Source: Phaeodactylibacter sp.
GTDB taxonomy: Bacteria; Bacteroidota; Bacteroidia; Chitinophagales; Saprospiraceae
DNA length: 62,890 nt
Assembly (NCBI RefSeq): GCF_022763345.1
Contig: NZ_JALEGS010000046.1
Span: 1-62,890, forward strand
Direction of reading: 5' to 3'
Shown: in pieces, positions 1-8,093 of the stretch
Layout of the letters: each line of letters begins with the position of its first letter
Position numbering within the stretch: position 1 is the first letter of the stretch
Notes under the pieces: model-generated
Database searches by the model: none
What the model saw: only the letters and a program-made list of their open reading frames with translations
What the model was told of the DNA's origin: nothing
Translations under genes and position numbers: made by a program

Positions 1-103
1 AAAATACTTATTTGACCCGCCAAACGCGCATTTTTCCATTTAGTCATAACCACAACTCTTTGATTATCAACTCTCGTTTGCTCCAAACATACACTTAGAG
101 AAA

Positions 104-301
104 ATGCCAGATGCCAGGTCACCAGTAAAGGAGTCAATAAAGCCTGATAAGCCAATTACCTTGAGACAGATATTGGCTAAGAAAGTATACCGGATAATTT
201 ATCGGGTCGAAGAAAAAGCAAAGGACGTAGTTGTAATTAGAGTAATTCATATTAAGCGAGGAGCTAAGTTCGTCAAAACAGCAATCGGCGAGATAGAATA
301 G
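104..301 (+). pseudogene. possible remnant of a RelE/ParE-type toxin
   Basis: A 65-codon reading frame whose middle part (VYRIIYRVEEKAKDVVVIRV followed by IHIKRG) resembles the C-terminal strands of RelE/ParE plasmid-stabilisation toxins, which usually end with an R-I-I-Y-R-I / V-x-I-x-x-V-x-H-x-x-R pattern. Full toxins are about 90-105 residues; the N-terminal helices are not recognisable here and no antitoxin gene lies within the window. The first 103 bases and the stretch 302-590 hold no other credible gene. Either a decayed toxin or a short unrelated protein; the family assignment rests on one motif only. Confidence 0.35.
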
Positions 302-590
302 TCAAATTGTATAAAACATTAGGTTCACCACCAGATTTTCGATTTTCAGGGTTTTGGTAACATTTAAGGTCATTGATTGAAAACTTTGACGTAATGAAAT
401 TTAAGCCAGCGTACTTTTAGTTCGCCATTTTCGCGCTTTGTTCTATCGCATTTCAAGAGGTCATACCCTAAGAATGACAAGTAGTAGAATTGAACCAGAG
501 CCTAAATCGAGGTTATCATAAGATACTTGATCAACCGAACGCTTAATTTCATGAGCAAATAAAAAACGCTGGTGATGAACCTACAGTAAA

Positions 591-1091
591 ATGAAAAGAA
601 TAGCCATCATTGCAATCGTACTTCTGGCGGGGTGTACTCAATACGACCAGGATTCTAAATACTTAAGATGGGTCGGCGACGCTGAGTTCGACCCTGAAAT
701 GGATGCCAGCGATTTCCAGTTGTGTGGCAGTGAAAAATTGGTCCAACAGTACTTCCATTTCGGGCAGGGGCTTCAGTATGAAGGGGAGAAGACAGCGCTG
801 CGCAAACGATTTAAAGAAGCGTACCGGCCAGTAGAAACAGCTCAAAGTGGTTGGATAAGAATCCGTTTTATTGTCAACTGCCAGGGACAGGCCGGAAGAT
901 ATAGAATGATAGGCTCCGATTTAGATTACCAGGAACAAATTTTTGATGAACGGATCACCGACCAGTTATTAAAGATTGCCAAATCATTGGATGGTTGGGC
1001 CGTGCTTTCCAAAGATGGCAAGCGCCGGGATTATTACCAATATTTAATCTTTAAGATCAACAACGGAGACCTAACTGATATTTTGCCATGA
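591..1091 (+). CDS. lipoprotein with TonB C-terminal-like domain
   Basis: A 166-residue predicted lipoprotein: lysine-rich start, hydrophobic stretch and lipobox LAGC at about residues 12-15, so it should be acylated and held in the outer or inner membrane. The second half (GWIRIRFIVNCQGQAGRYRM and the following D-E-R-I-T-D-Q-L segment) resembles the small beta-alpha-beta fold of Bacteroidota TonB-C-like proteins, in which a conserved Asn-Cys follows the first strand. No TonB membrane anchor or proline-rich linker is present, so it is not an energy transducer. It overlaps the next gene by 4 bases (ATGA), indicating co-translation. Function unknown. Confidence 0.7.
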   Translation: MKRIAIIAIVLLAGCTQYDQDSKYLRWVGDAEFDPEMDASDFQLCGSEKLVQQYFHFGQGLQYEGEKTALRKRFKEAYRPVETAQSGWIRIRFIVNCQGQAGRYRMIGSDLDYQEQIFDERITDQLLKIAKSLDGWAVLSKDGKRRDYYQYLIFKINNGDLTDILP

Positions 1092-1909
1092 GAATCCTTC
1101 TGATTTTTGTTTTAGCCGTCATGTCCTCTCTTTTAGCTGCTCAGCCAAACTGTAATGCCTATAAGTATAGCGGAGACGAATTAAAGTATACGGCTTGTAA
1201 GGCTGCTGAAAAAAGAGGGGGGCACTATCAGTTCAGCAGAGCTTACCAGGAAGCACTCGATGAGGCGCTTGCGATCGATTCTACTTTCGCTTACGCATAC
1301 AGAGTTAAATCTACTGCATATCTGAAAAGCGGTGATTTTATCACCTGGAAAAAGCTAATGGACAAAGCCGTGAAATACGATCCGGAAGGGGAACTATTCT
1401 ATCGGGCTTCATGCCGCTATCAGTTTTTTAGAGATTATGCGGGAGCTATAAAAGATATTGAACTGTTAGATAGCCTGATCGACTATGACATTGGGTATTC
1501 CCAAAATGGCGATTATCACCTCAATATTATCAAAGCGTTGTCTTACAAGGCCATCGGGAAACCGGATGAGTCCTTACAGATATTTGAACGACAATTGAGT
1601 GACAGCACGCATAACGTTGGTATATATGATTATTTGCATTTGGGTGTTCTTTACCTGGAAATGGGGAAATTTACATTGGCTCTGCGTGCTTTAAAGCAGC
1701 AGGCATTAGAAAATGATATCGCGGAAAACAGGTACTATACGGCTTTGGTATATAAGGCACTGGGGGACGAGAAGCGTTACCTGGAAAACATAAAACTTGC
1801 AAAAGAAAAATATGAAAATGGAGTAAAAATGTTTGACCCTTACGTCGAAAAAATGGATCAAATATTTCTAATCGACATCATAGATGCTATGAAAACCGAG
1901 GGCTTTTGA
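1088..1909 (+). CDS. secreted tetratricopeptide-repeat protein
   Basis: A 273-residue protein with a clean signal peptide ending LLAAQ (about residues 1-19). The mature part is alpha-helical with TPR-like units: a segment around residues 50-85 (ALDEALAIDSTFAYAYRVKS), one around 90-120, and a C-terminal pair around 175-225 (LHLGVLYLEMGKFTLALRAL). TPRs are protein-protein scaffolds; the partner is not apparent. Its start overlaps the stop of the upstream lipoprotein, so the two probably act together in the envelope. No enzymatic motif is visible. The 115 bases after its stop hold no clear terminator. Confidence 0.75.
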   Translation: MRILLIFVLAVMSSLLAAQPNCNAYKYSGDELKYTACKAAEKRGGHYQFSRAYQEALDEALAIDSTFAYAYRVKSTAYLKSGDFITWKKLMDKAVKYDPEGELFYRASCRYQFFRDYAGAIKDIELLDSLIDYDIGYSQNGDYHLNIIKALSYKAIGKPDESLQIFERQLSDSTHNVGIYDYLHLGVLYLEMGKFTLALRALKQQALENDIAENRYYTALVYKALGDEKRYLENIKLAKEKYENGVKMFDPYVEKMDQIFLIDIIDAMKTEGF

Positions 1910-2024
1910 AAAGGTCTGTGGTATCCTCCAACGTGCTGTAATCTTTCGGCCCTGCGTACCCTGTAGTATTGCTGAAAAAAACATTACCCTACCTAACTTT
2001 CTAAAAAAAATCCTTAGCGATTAC

Positions 2025-2831
2025 TCAAATTCTTTTCGGATACCCCAGTATATAGTACCCTGAATGCTTCCCATTCCGCTTCTTTCCAGGGCCAACTTCC
2101 CAGCAATAGTCGCTATCTGGTATGTCTTCTAGCATGGTATGCACATCATTGTACGAATAGGTTCTTGGATAAGAAGCCTGACCATCCCATGCATAGCATA
2201 GCGGGACGATAGGGATGAGGTAAGTGAATATGATTTGCTGCCAGGTAAGAGGCCTGACAAAGAGAGTCATGAATAAACTCATTATTACGAGAACACATAA
2301 AGAAACAGGAAGCAACATCCACCATATTACAAGCGGCATTTTGTTCTCAGCAAGTTCGAAAATCAAAAGCGGCTGCTTGCTTTCTGAAGCTGAATGAAGA
2401 ATTTTTTTGGCTTTATCGGGAGGCATGTGATGAAAGCTGTTGATCATCGTTTTTAAACCCTTGGGCGACTGAGCTAGCGAAACTGCATCAACGGGAATTT
2501 CGCAATACGAAACTCTATCTTTTTTTTCATTGAATCGGCGCGCTATCGTCGGATTGGGGTACAAATCTGTGAGTAAAAGATCAAGAGGTTTTTCTGTATA
2601 TGCTGCATTCAAAAATTTGACGGTCTCCGGCATAGCTCCTCCTGAGCCAGAGCCAAGATCCACAATCCTATTAAAGCTGTGTTTATTCCGGGCCTGTAAA
2701 ATGAGCTCGCCAAGCACTTCCCTGGTATTCATCATTTTCATCAAAATCATAATCAAGTTAGTCACGCTATTACGAATGGAACTCGGGAGCCACTCAAAAT
2801 CCTCTATTTCAAATAACTGTATCCTCTTCAT
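2025..2831 (-). CDS. membrane-associated class I SAM methyltransferase
   Basis: A 268-residue protein. Residues 50-75 carry a SAM-binding motif I (IVDLGSGSGGAMPETV), followed by an acidic motif II region (LLLTDLYPNP) and a motif with FHHMPPDKA near residue 135, typical of Rossmann-fold methyltransferases. After LLIFELAEN two hydrophobic segments (about residues 165-190 and 198-215) are inserted, so the enzyme should sit at the membrane. The C-terminus has YYILGYPK, as in lipid or quinone-type methyltransferases. Substrate unknown. Transcribed divergently from a TetR regulator across a 78-bp gap with operator-like repeats, suggesting it is that regulator's target. Confidence 0.75.
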   Translation of the reverse strand: MKRIQLFEIEDFEWLPSSIRNSVTNLIMILMKMMNTREVLGELILQARNKHSFNRIVDLGSGSGGAMPETVKFLNAAYTEKPLDLLLTDLYPNPTIARRFNEKKDRVSYCEIPVDAVSLAQSPKGLKTMINSFHHMPPDKAKKILHSASESKQPLLIFELAENKMPLVIWWMLLPVSLCVLVIMSLFMTLFVRPLTWQQIIFTYLIPIVPLCYAWDGQASYPRTYSYNDVHTMLEDIPDSDYCWEVGPGKKRNGKHSGYYILGYPKRI

Positions 2832-2869
2832 CCTATTTTGTTTCGGTACTAAAAGTCAAATTAGTTAAC

Positions 2870-2909
2870 TTAGACCAAATGTACTACTTTTTTAGACCAA
2901 CTGGACTAA
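2870..2909. promoter_or_regulatory. two operator-like sites for the adjacent TetR regulator
   Basis: Two related 18-bp sequences: 2870-2887 (TTAGACCAAATGTACTAC) and 2892-2909 (TTAGACCAACTGGACTAA), identical at 15 of 18 positions. The second is an imperfect palindrome: seven of eight arm positions pair around a central AC. It ends at the base before the ATG of the TetR gene. Centres are 22 bp apart, about two helical turns, on the same face. This fits autoregulation of the TetR gene and control of the divergent methyltransferase. Binding is inferred. Confidence 0.55.
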
Positions 2910-3536
2910 ATGAACAAAACAAAACAAAAAATTCTCAACGTAGCACTTGACCTATACAACAGGGATGGGGTAAGTAACGTATCTATCCGGCAACTTGCAA
3001 AAGAGGTGGGGATTAGCCATAGCAATCTGATCTATCATTATCCAGCACAGGAGGATATCATTTTGGGGCTTCATGACCAATTGCTCCGGAAGGCGGTAGA
3101 ACATAATAAGAAGATCAAACTTGACACATCACCCCTGACAACACTATACCGCTCCACCAAAACGGGATTCTCTGTTGTCTACGATTTCCGGTTTCTTTTT
3201 AAAGACTTGCAGTACATCTGCTCTTCATTTCCAAAGATGAGTGCAACCATTAAATCTGTTGAACGAGTGCGTTCGGAGATGTATAGAAGTGTCATAAACC
3301 AAATGGTTACCCTCAAATTGATCAGGCCTGAAGCGCACGAAAAGGAATTTGACCATTTAATTACCCTAATTAAAATATTTAGTGATCATTGGCTGGTGTC
3401 TTCTTCGATTTATGACGACTTGTCGAAAGAAGAAAGACTGGAAAAATATTCCTATCTGCTCATGTGTCATTTCCGCCCCTATTTGACTAAAAAAGGAGTG
3501 AAGGAGTTCAACTCAATGCCAATAATGGTACCCTAG
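2910..3536 (+). CDS. TetR/AcrR-family transcriptional regulator
   Basis: A 208-residue protein. Residues 1-60 form a canonical TetR helix-turn-helix domain: KQKILNVALDLYNRDGVSNV, then SIRQLAKEVGISHSNLIYHY as the HTH with recognition helix, and a PAQEDII linker. The remaining 150 residues are a helical ligand-binding and dimerisation domain without recognisable ligand motifs; Bacteroidota TetR-like proteins with this SNLIYHY recognition helix form a distinct subgroup. The divergent neighbour is a membrane methyltransferase, and two palindrome-like sites abut the start codon, so autoregulation is likely. The inducer cannot be read from sequence. Confidence 0.88.
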   Translation: MNKTKQKILNVALDLYNRDGVSNVSIRQLAKEVGISHSNLIYHYPAQEDIILGLHDQLLRKAVEHNKKIKLDTSPLTTLYRSTKTGFSVVYDFRFLFKDLQYICSSFPKMSATIKSVERVRSEMYRSVINQMVTLKLIRPEAHEKEFDHLITLIKIFSDHWLVSSSIYDDLSKEERLEKYSYLLMCHFRPYLTKKGVKEFNSMPIMVP

Positions 3537-3588
3537 TTAGTCAATATGAAAAGAGTAGGGACTACAACAAGAAACTAGACTTTTATAA

Positions 3589-4920
3589 TTAATCCCCCTT
3601 TGCAGTAAATGCTTTGAGCACCTGCCGCCCAACCCGATCGCCGACTTCCAGCCCCACCTCATTATCCGTACGGAAATGCACGCCTCCTTCAAATCGGGAC
3701 TCTGAGCACTCCCTTGCGAGCGCTGTAAACAAAGTTTCATCTCCGGGGAACAGGAACGAGAGCACTCTGGCTATGGACCCGGCAACGGTCGTATGCCCGG
3801 CAGGATAGCCCGGGAAGTTCGGCGTATCAATCAGAATAGGTTTAAAGGAAGGGTCGTACTGAAACGGGCGGATGCCCCAGTAGTGGTATTTCCCATCCCA
3901 TGCCGCAATGATGGCATCGAATCGGGCGGTGTGGAAAACGGCATTCGCAAAAGCAGCTTCCAGAGGATTCAGGTTGTATTCTAAAATTTTGCGTTCGACC
4001 AACAAGTCCCATACCGGTTCGCTTTTCCACTTCCAGGCTATGGTGCTGCTTTGGTGGGCAGCGTTGAATTGCCGGAGCTCCTCCATGTCAGCAGTCCAGT
4101 CGGTGGGCGGTGGTCCGGGCCGGAACTGATCCGCTTGTTCCAAGGTGAGCGGCTTCCATTGTTTCTTCATCGGGTCCCAGGGGCTGGGGTTGCCTGACCA
4201 CAGGCTATCCGCCTGAGGCACCTGCCCTTCCCAGCGGCGGTCTGTACGGTCGGTTTTGGCATACTCGATGTACTGTTGAGCTATCTTCCGGCCAATTTCC
4301 AATCCTTGTTCAATATCAAAGGGGAATACCAGCCCTGTAGCCAGTCGGGCTGATTTGAAAGCCACCAGATGGCTGTCTAACATCGCCTGTTGCTCCGGAA
4401 AGTAATATCCGATGACCTGATGCGCTGCGCCGGCTGCCGCACTCCATTCGCAAAGGGAGGAGGAATACTCCGGTTCTGCCCCAAGCTTTTTCACCCTTTG
4501 ATCGTAATGGTAGGCTGCTTTACGTAAATATGCCTGTTTGTGCTTCCAAACTTCCACGGTAGCATCATAGACCGCAAGATGTAGAATGGCCACCCGGCCT
4601 CCATTTTTATGCCCTTTATGGTTCCGGCTGGCTTGCATAAGTAATTGGTGCCAGCGGTAAGCGGGATAGGCGTTGTTCCAGTACCGTACCGCCCATAAAC
4701 CCTCCGCTTTCATCTGCTGCTGAGCTGCTGTGATATCTGGGATTTCCCTCTGCAGCGCTTCCTCGTGGACTGTAGGAATTGATTCCTGTAGTTCAAACTT
4801 GAAGGGCGAATATCCGGAAGCTCCCATTTGACCGTGCCCTGGGGATGGAGCAATCAGTATGGCGATTAGGCAAAATATGGGTGCGAAGAGTAGGGTAGAG
4901 CAATGAGTAGAGATGTACAT
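3589..4920 (-). CDS. vanadium-dependent haloperoxidase / PAP2-family phosphatase
   Basis: A 443-residue secreted protein with a signal peptide of about 30 residues. The C-terminal third holds the complete PAP2 signature: domain 1 as KX6RP in KYHYWGIRP, domain 2 as GYPAGHTT (PSGH type) and domain 3 as SRX5HX3D in SRFEGGVHFRTD. These residues bind vanadate or phosphate, and His in domain 3 is the covalent or axial ligand. The length and the helical N-terminal domain fit vanadium haloperoxidase-like proteins of Bacteroidota better than short PAP2 phosphatases, but halide oxidation cannot be separated from acid phosphatase activity by motif alone. No operon partner; the gene is convergent with the TetR gene. 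Confidence 0.85.
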   Translation of the reverse strand: MYISTHCSTLLFAPIFCLIAILIAPSPGHGQMGASGYSPFKFELQESIPTVHEEALQREIPDITAAQQQMKAEGLWAVRYWNNAYPAYRWHQLLMQASRNHKGHKNGGRVAILHLAVYDATVEVWKHKQAYLRKAAYHYDQRVKKLGAEPEYSSSLCEWSAAAGAAHQVIGYYFPEQQAMLDSHLVAFKSARLATGLVFPFDIEQGLEIGRKIAQQYIEYAKTDRTDRRWEGQVPQADSLWSGNPSPWDPMKKQWKPLTLEQADQFRPGPPPTDWTADMEELRQFNAAHQSSTIAWKWKSEPVWDLLVERKILEYNLNPLEAAFANAVFHTARFDAIIAAWDGKYHYWGIRPFQYDPSFKPILIDTPNFPGYPAGHTTVAGSIARVLSFLFPGDETLFTALARECSESRFEGGVHFRTDNEVGLEVGDRVGRQVLKAFTAKGD

Positions 4921-5021
4921 GAATCGTTTTTTTTTGAGAAAGGGGATACTTCATATTAACCAATACTGGGTGGAATGGCTTAAAAGTCTTTTGGGAATTT
5001 TGGATATTTAGGATTGGAAAT

Positions 5022-5230
5022 GGGGGGGGGTAACCACGGAACACGCGGAAAACACGGAAGTGGGGTTGGTAACCACGGAATACGGGGAAAACACGGAAAT
5101 GGGGGATGGGTAACCACGGAATACGGGGAAAACACGGAAATGGGGATGGGTAACCACGGAATATGGGGAAAACACGGAAGTGGGGGATGGGTAACCACGG
5201 GATACGCAGAAAATACTGAAATTAGGGAGG
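5022..5230 (+). repeat. five-copy ~40-bp CACGGAA tandem repeat array
   Basis: Five imperfect direct repeats begin at 5031, 5070, 5111, 5151 and 5192 (periods 39-41 bp). Each unit reads TAACCACGGAAnACGnGGAA, then AACACGGAA, then a G-rich tail such as TGGGGATGGG; the last unit is the most degenerate. A run of nine G precedes the first unit. The array is open in some frames, which produces meaningless low-complexity translations. It ends 17 bp before the GxxExxY gene, and related units in the opposite orientation follow that gene at 5657-5732. Confidence 0.9.
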
Positions 5231-5247
5231 TTTAAAAAATATAGAAT

Positions 5248-5634
5248 ATGGACAATCAGGAAGGATTATTGTACAAGGAAGAGAGTTACCGGATACGGGG
5301 GGCTGTGTTTGAGGTCTATAGGGAAATGGGTGCTGGTTTTTTGGAAGCGGTTTATCAAGAGTGTTTGGAAAGGGAGTTGCGTAGTCAGCAAATCCCCTTT
5401 GTTTCACAGCCTGCACTCGACCTTTTTTACAAACAGGAAAAGCTGAATACTATGTACAGGCCAGACTTGATTTGTTACGGCAAGATTATCATAGAGCTGA
5501 AAGCGGTAAAAGAAATCGCGGATGAGCATCGGGCCCAGTTGCACAACTATTTGAAGGCTACTGGTTTTCGGCTAGGGTTTTTGGTAAATTTTGGGCACTA
5601 CCCCAAGGCGAGAATAGAAAGAATTATAAAATAG
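5248..5634 (+). CDS. GxxExxY protein, PD-(D/E)XK nuclease-like (PF13366/TIGR04256 type)
   Basis: A 128-residue protein with the family-naming motif GFLEAVY (residues 30-36). A PD-(D/E)XK-like core follows: RPD at 71-73, then a strand ending IELK (82-85) supplying Glu83 and Lys85, then a Q-L-H-N-Y-L helix (97-102) and the closing LGFLVNFG strand. This is the arrangement of small nuclease-fold proteins; no catalytic activity is established for the family as far as I know. The gene stands alone, flanked on both sides by CACGGAA repeats in inverted orientation, in a patch that also contains a broken sulfatase. It may be a selfish or mobile cassette; that part is inference. Confidence 0.85.
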   Translation: MDNQEGLLYKEESYRIRGAVFEVYREMGAGFLEAVYQECLERELRSQQIPFVSQPALDLFYKQEKLNTMYRPDLICYGKIIIELKAVKEIADEHRAQLHNYLKATGFRLGFLVNFGHYPKARIERIIK

Positions 5635-5656
5635 CATACAGCCCGAATAGCCCAGT

Positions 5657-5732
5657 CCTTCCATGTCCTCCGTGTATTCTTTGGTAGAAAGAAAACTCCA
5701 TATCTTCCGTGTATTCCGCGTCTTCCGTGGTA
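5657..5732 (-). repeat. two inverted-orientation CACGGAA repeat units after the GxxExxY gene
   Basis: Two units, 5657-5686 and 5704-5732, read on the minus strand as the same motif as the upstream array: the second is TACCACGGAAGACGCGGAAT followed by ACACGGAAG, nearly matching the first upstream unit. The copies are 46 bp apart and the first is more diverged. Together with the array at 5022-5230 they bracket the GxxExxY gene as inverted repeats, which could pair in a transcript or act as element ends. Confidence 0.8.
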
Positions 5733-5769
5733 AAAAAGAAACTCACCAACCTACAGTATCCCCATCACC

Positions 5770-5943
5770 TCCACCGCCGCCAGCAGAAAAGCACCCAGCC
5801 CAAAAGGCTTTGTATGATCAGGATCAATTTGTTTGGGGACGTGCCTGTGTACCGGAAATGTCCCACTTGGCCTGTGCGCTCAGTGCGCCTGTAAAAAGCA
5901 AAATGCTGCCCATTACCAGCAGCAGCTTCCAATCCTTGATCAT
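5770..5943 (-). pseudogene. degenerate small secreted or membrane protein
   Basis: On the minus strand an ATG at 5943 opens a good signal-peptide-like sequence (MIKDWKLLLVMGSILLFTGA then LSAQ) but stops after about 39 codons. A neighbouring frame continues with DPDHTKPFGLGAFLLAAVEV and then MGIL and a stop, which looks like a plausible membrane-segment C-terminus. One frameshift would join the two into a protein of about 60 residues. I do not recognise the family. It could also be a short intact secreted peptide. It lies between repeat debris and sulfatase debris, so decay is likely. Confidence 0.3.
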
Positions 5944-6049
5944 AGCTTGGTTTTTGGGTAAATGAGGCTTTGCTTGTTTAGTTGTAACGGTGAAAAGGAT
6001 CAGGAAGAAGACAAAATTCACGGTTGGTCTACGGGCTATTGTAAGTCTT

Positions 6050-6462
6050 TACTCGATCCAGCTGCAGCAGCCGGAAATCAAAGCCCTGAGTACCGGGAAT
6101 ATCCTTCGCGGAAAGGGCGAGCCGGTGTTGGGGTGATAGGGCGGTTGCATGCCGTTGTGCCATTTGCCGAAAGCACCGGTGGCATAGCCGGCAGCTTTGA
6201 AATACTCTGGCAGGGTCTTTTCATCAAGGTCGAGCCGCTCGCCACCGGCAGAAGTCGCGTAAACACCGCCCCGTACTGCATACCGCCCGGTAAGCATTGC
6301 CGCCCGGGTGGGCGAACAGACCGGATCAACATAAATCCGGTCGAACTGAACCCCATTTACCGCTAAGCTGTCAATAGTTGGAGTGCTGAGATTGGCATTC
6401 CCGTGCAGGCTTAAGTCACCCCAACCCTGATCACCTGCCATAATGATGATGAGATTGGGCCT
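6050..6462 (-). pseudogene. truncated arylsulfatase (N-terminal fragment)
   Basis: A minus-strand frame of about 110 residues clearly from the N-terminus of a type I sulfatase: [17 protein letters not shown] (metal-binding Asp pair region), then [15 protein letters not shown], which is the C-x-P-x-R formylglycine modification signature, and [13 protein letters not shown]. Homology stops after PPYHPN, where family members continue with a GFDEFYG-type segment; a GFDF in another frame hints at a frameshift. Intact sulfatases are 450-600 residues, so about 300-400 C-terminal residues and the signal peptide are missing, and an in-frame stop lies just upstream of the fragment. It cannot encode an active enzyme. 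Confidence 0.85.
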
Positions 6463-6648
6463 CCAACATCGGGGCTAAGCAGCATGACCAGGCCATCAAA
6501 AAGAGAAAACCAGTGATTGTTCGGGACATCTTTAAAGGGTCTTTGCAAAGATTTAATATAGAAGAAAAGCCATAAAATTGAGCATTGTTCTTCCTGTATG
6601 TAATCAAAAGCAGGGGTTTAGTCGTTGGATATCTAAGACTTCTCTATA

Positions 6649-6685
6649 GCACTTCGTGAAGTGCAATACGTTTTGCAAATTGCAC
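6649..6685. repeat. adjoining palindromes upstream of the M16 peptidase gene
   Basis: GCACTTCGTGAAGTGC (6649-6664) is a perfect 6-bp stem with a four-base loop. GTGCAAT at 6661-6667 pairs with ATTGCAC at 6679-6685 across 11 bases, sharing its left arm with the first palindrome, so two alternative hairpins exist. No T-run follows on either strand. The rest of 6463-6719 holds no gene. It lies between the sulfatase debris and the peptidase gene, so it may be an insertion scar, an interspersed repeat, or a 5' UTR structure of the peptidase transcript. Confidence 0.5.
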
Positions 6686-6719
6686 CTTATTGAAAAAATA
6701 TATCAAACCAAATATCAAT

Positions 6720-8048
6720 ATGACGCTCAGAAAACTGTTTTTTCTACTTAGCGGCGTACTTCTCGGGACCGGACTGCTGGCCCAGGACCGCGCCATTGAA
6801 TTCGAACAGCTCACACTGGATAACGGGTTGGATGTTATCCTGCACCAGGACAAGACTACGCCCATTGTCGCCATTGCGGTGATGTACCACGTTGGGAGCA
6901 AAAACGAAAACCCTGACCGCACCGGATTTGCCCACTTCTTTGAGCATCTTTTGTTTGAGGGCTCGGAGAACATCGAGCGCGGCCAGTTTGACAAGTACAT
7001 TCAGGACGCGGGCGGTACGCTAAATGCTTACACGACCTCGGATGTCACCTGTTACTTCGAAATCCTGCCTTCCAATCAGTTGGAGCTGGGCATGTGGCTG
7101 GAATCCGAGCGCATGCTGCACGCCAAAGTAGAGGATAAGGGTATTGAAACCCAGCGGGAGGTGGTCAAGGAAGAGATGCGGCAGCGCTACGATAACCGCC
7201 CCTACGGTACGTTCCGGATGGAAGCACTGAAGCGGGCGTTCAAAAAACACCCCTATCAGTGGCCGACGATCGGCTCTATGGACCACCTGAATGCAGCAAC
7301 GGAATCGGACTACGTCAACTTTTACAAAGATTTCTACGTGCCCAACAACGCTGTGCTGGTCATCGCCGGAGACTTTGAGACCAAGCAGGCCAAAAAGTGG
7401 GTAAACCAGTATTTTGGCACCATACCTGCTAAAAAAGGCAGCTTTTACCGCCCGGAAATTAAGGAGCCGGCTCTAAATGGCGAAGTGCGGGACACGGTCT
7501 ACGACCAAATCCAGTTGCCGGCCGTTATCCATGCTTACCGCATTCCATCCATAACTGAAGATGATGCCTACGCCATTCAGATGCTCAACCGGCTGTTATC
7601 ACAGGGGGAGAGCTCCCGTATGCGCCGTGCGCTGGTGGACGAGCAGGAAAAAGCCCTGGCGGTTTACAACTTTGCAGATGGCACAGAAGACCCAGGCTTG
7701 TCCATGACCTTTGCGATAGCGAGCGCCGGCACAGATGCCAAAGACCTGGAAGCAGCCATGGATGCTGAAACAGCGAAGGTCCGGGAGGAACTGATTTCAG
7801 AGCAGGAATACCAAAAGCTGCAGAATCAAATCGAAGCCAGCTTCTTTACTGATAATGCCTCCATGTTTGGCATCGCTAATAGCCTGGCTACCTATCATAC
7901 CATTTATGATGATGCCAACCTGATCAACACCGAGCTGGAGAAATACAAGGCCGTTACCCGGGAAGACCTGCAGCGGGTCGCACAACAGTACCTGGTGCCT
8001 GATAACCGGGTGGCGCTGTACTACTTGCCTAAGCCTGCTCAGCCGTAA
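6720..8048 (+). CDS. M16-family zinc metallopeptidase, catalytic partner
   Basis: A 442-residue secreted M16 peptidase. The start at 6720 is preferred over an upstream ATG at 6690 because it places the signal peptide (MTLRKLFFLLSGVLLGTGLL, AQ) at the N-terminus. The inverted zinc motif HFFEH is at residues 72-76, with the third ligand Glu expected in the EVVKEEM segment about 75 residues later. The downstream GTLNAYTTSDVT segment is also family-typical. Such peptidases work as a clam-shell with a second M16 half; the adjacent gene, 45 bp downstream, encodes a half lacking the zinc motif. They probably form a periplasmic oligopeptide-degrading heterodimer. Confidence 0.93.
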   Translation: MTLRKLFFLLSGVLLGTGLLAQDRAIEFEQLTLDNGLDVILHQDKTTPIVAIAVMYHVGSKNENPDRTGFAHFFEHLLFEGSENIERGQFDKYIQDAGGTLNAYTTSDVTCYFEILPSNQLELGMWLESERMLHAKVEDKGIETQREVVKEEMRQRYDNRPYGTFRMEALKRAFKKHPYQWPTIGSMDHLNAATESDYVNFYKDFYVPNNAVLVIAGDFETKQAKKWVNQYFGTIPAKKGSFYRPEIKEPALNGEVRDTVYDQIQLPAVIHAYRIPSITEDDAYAIQMLNRLLSQGESSRMRRALVDEQEKALAVYNFADGTEDPGLSMTFAIASAGTDAKDLEAAMDAETAKVREELISEQEYQKLQNQIEASFFTDNASMFGIANSLATYHTIYDDANLINTELEKYKAVTREDLQRVAQQYLVPDNRVALYYLPKPAQP

Positions 8049-8093
8049 GCAGACTCCAAAACCTAATTTTTAAGCAAAAACCTGAATCAAGAT

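Noticed and set aside
5014..5235. 73-residue Gly/Asn/His-rich proteins translated from the CACGGAA repeats
   Set aside because: The frame is open only because the repeat unit lacks stops; the translation is low complexity on both strands and varies with unit number.
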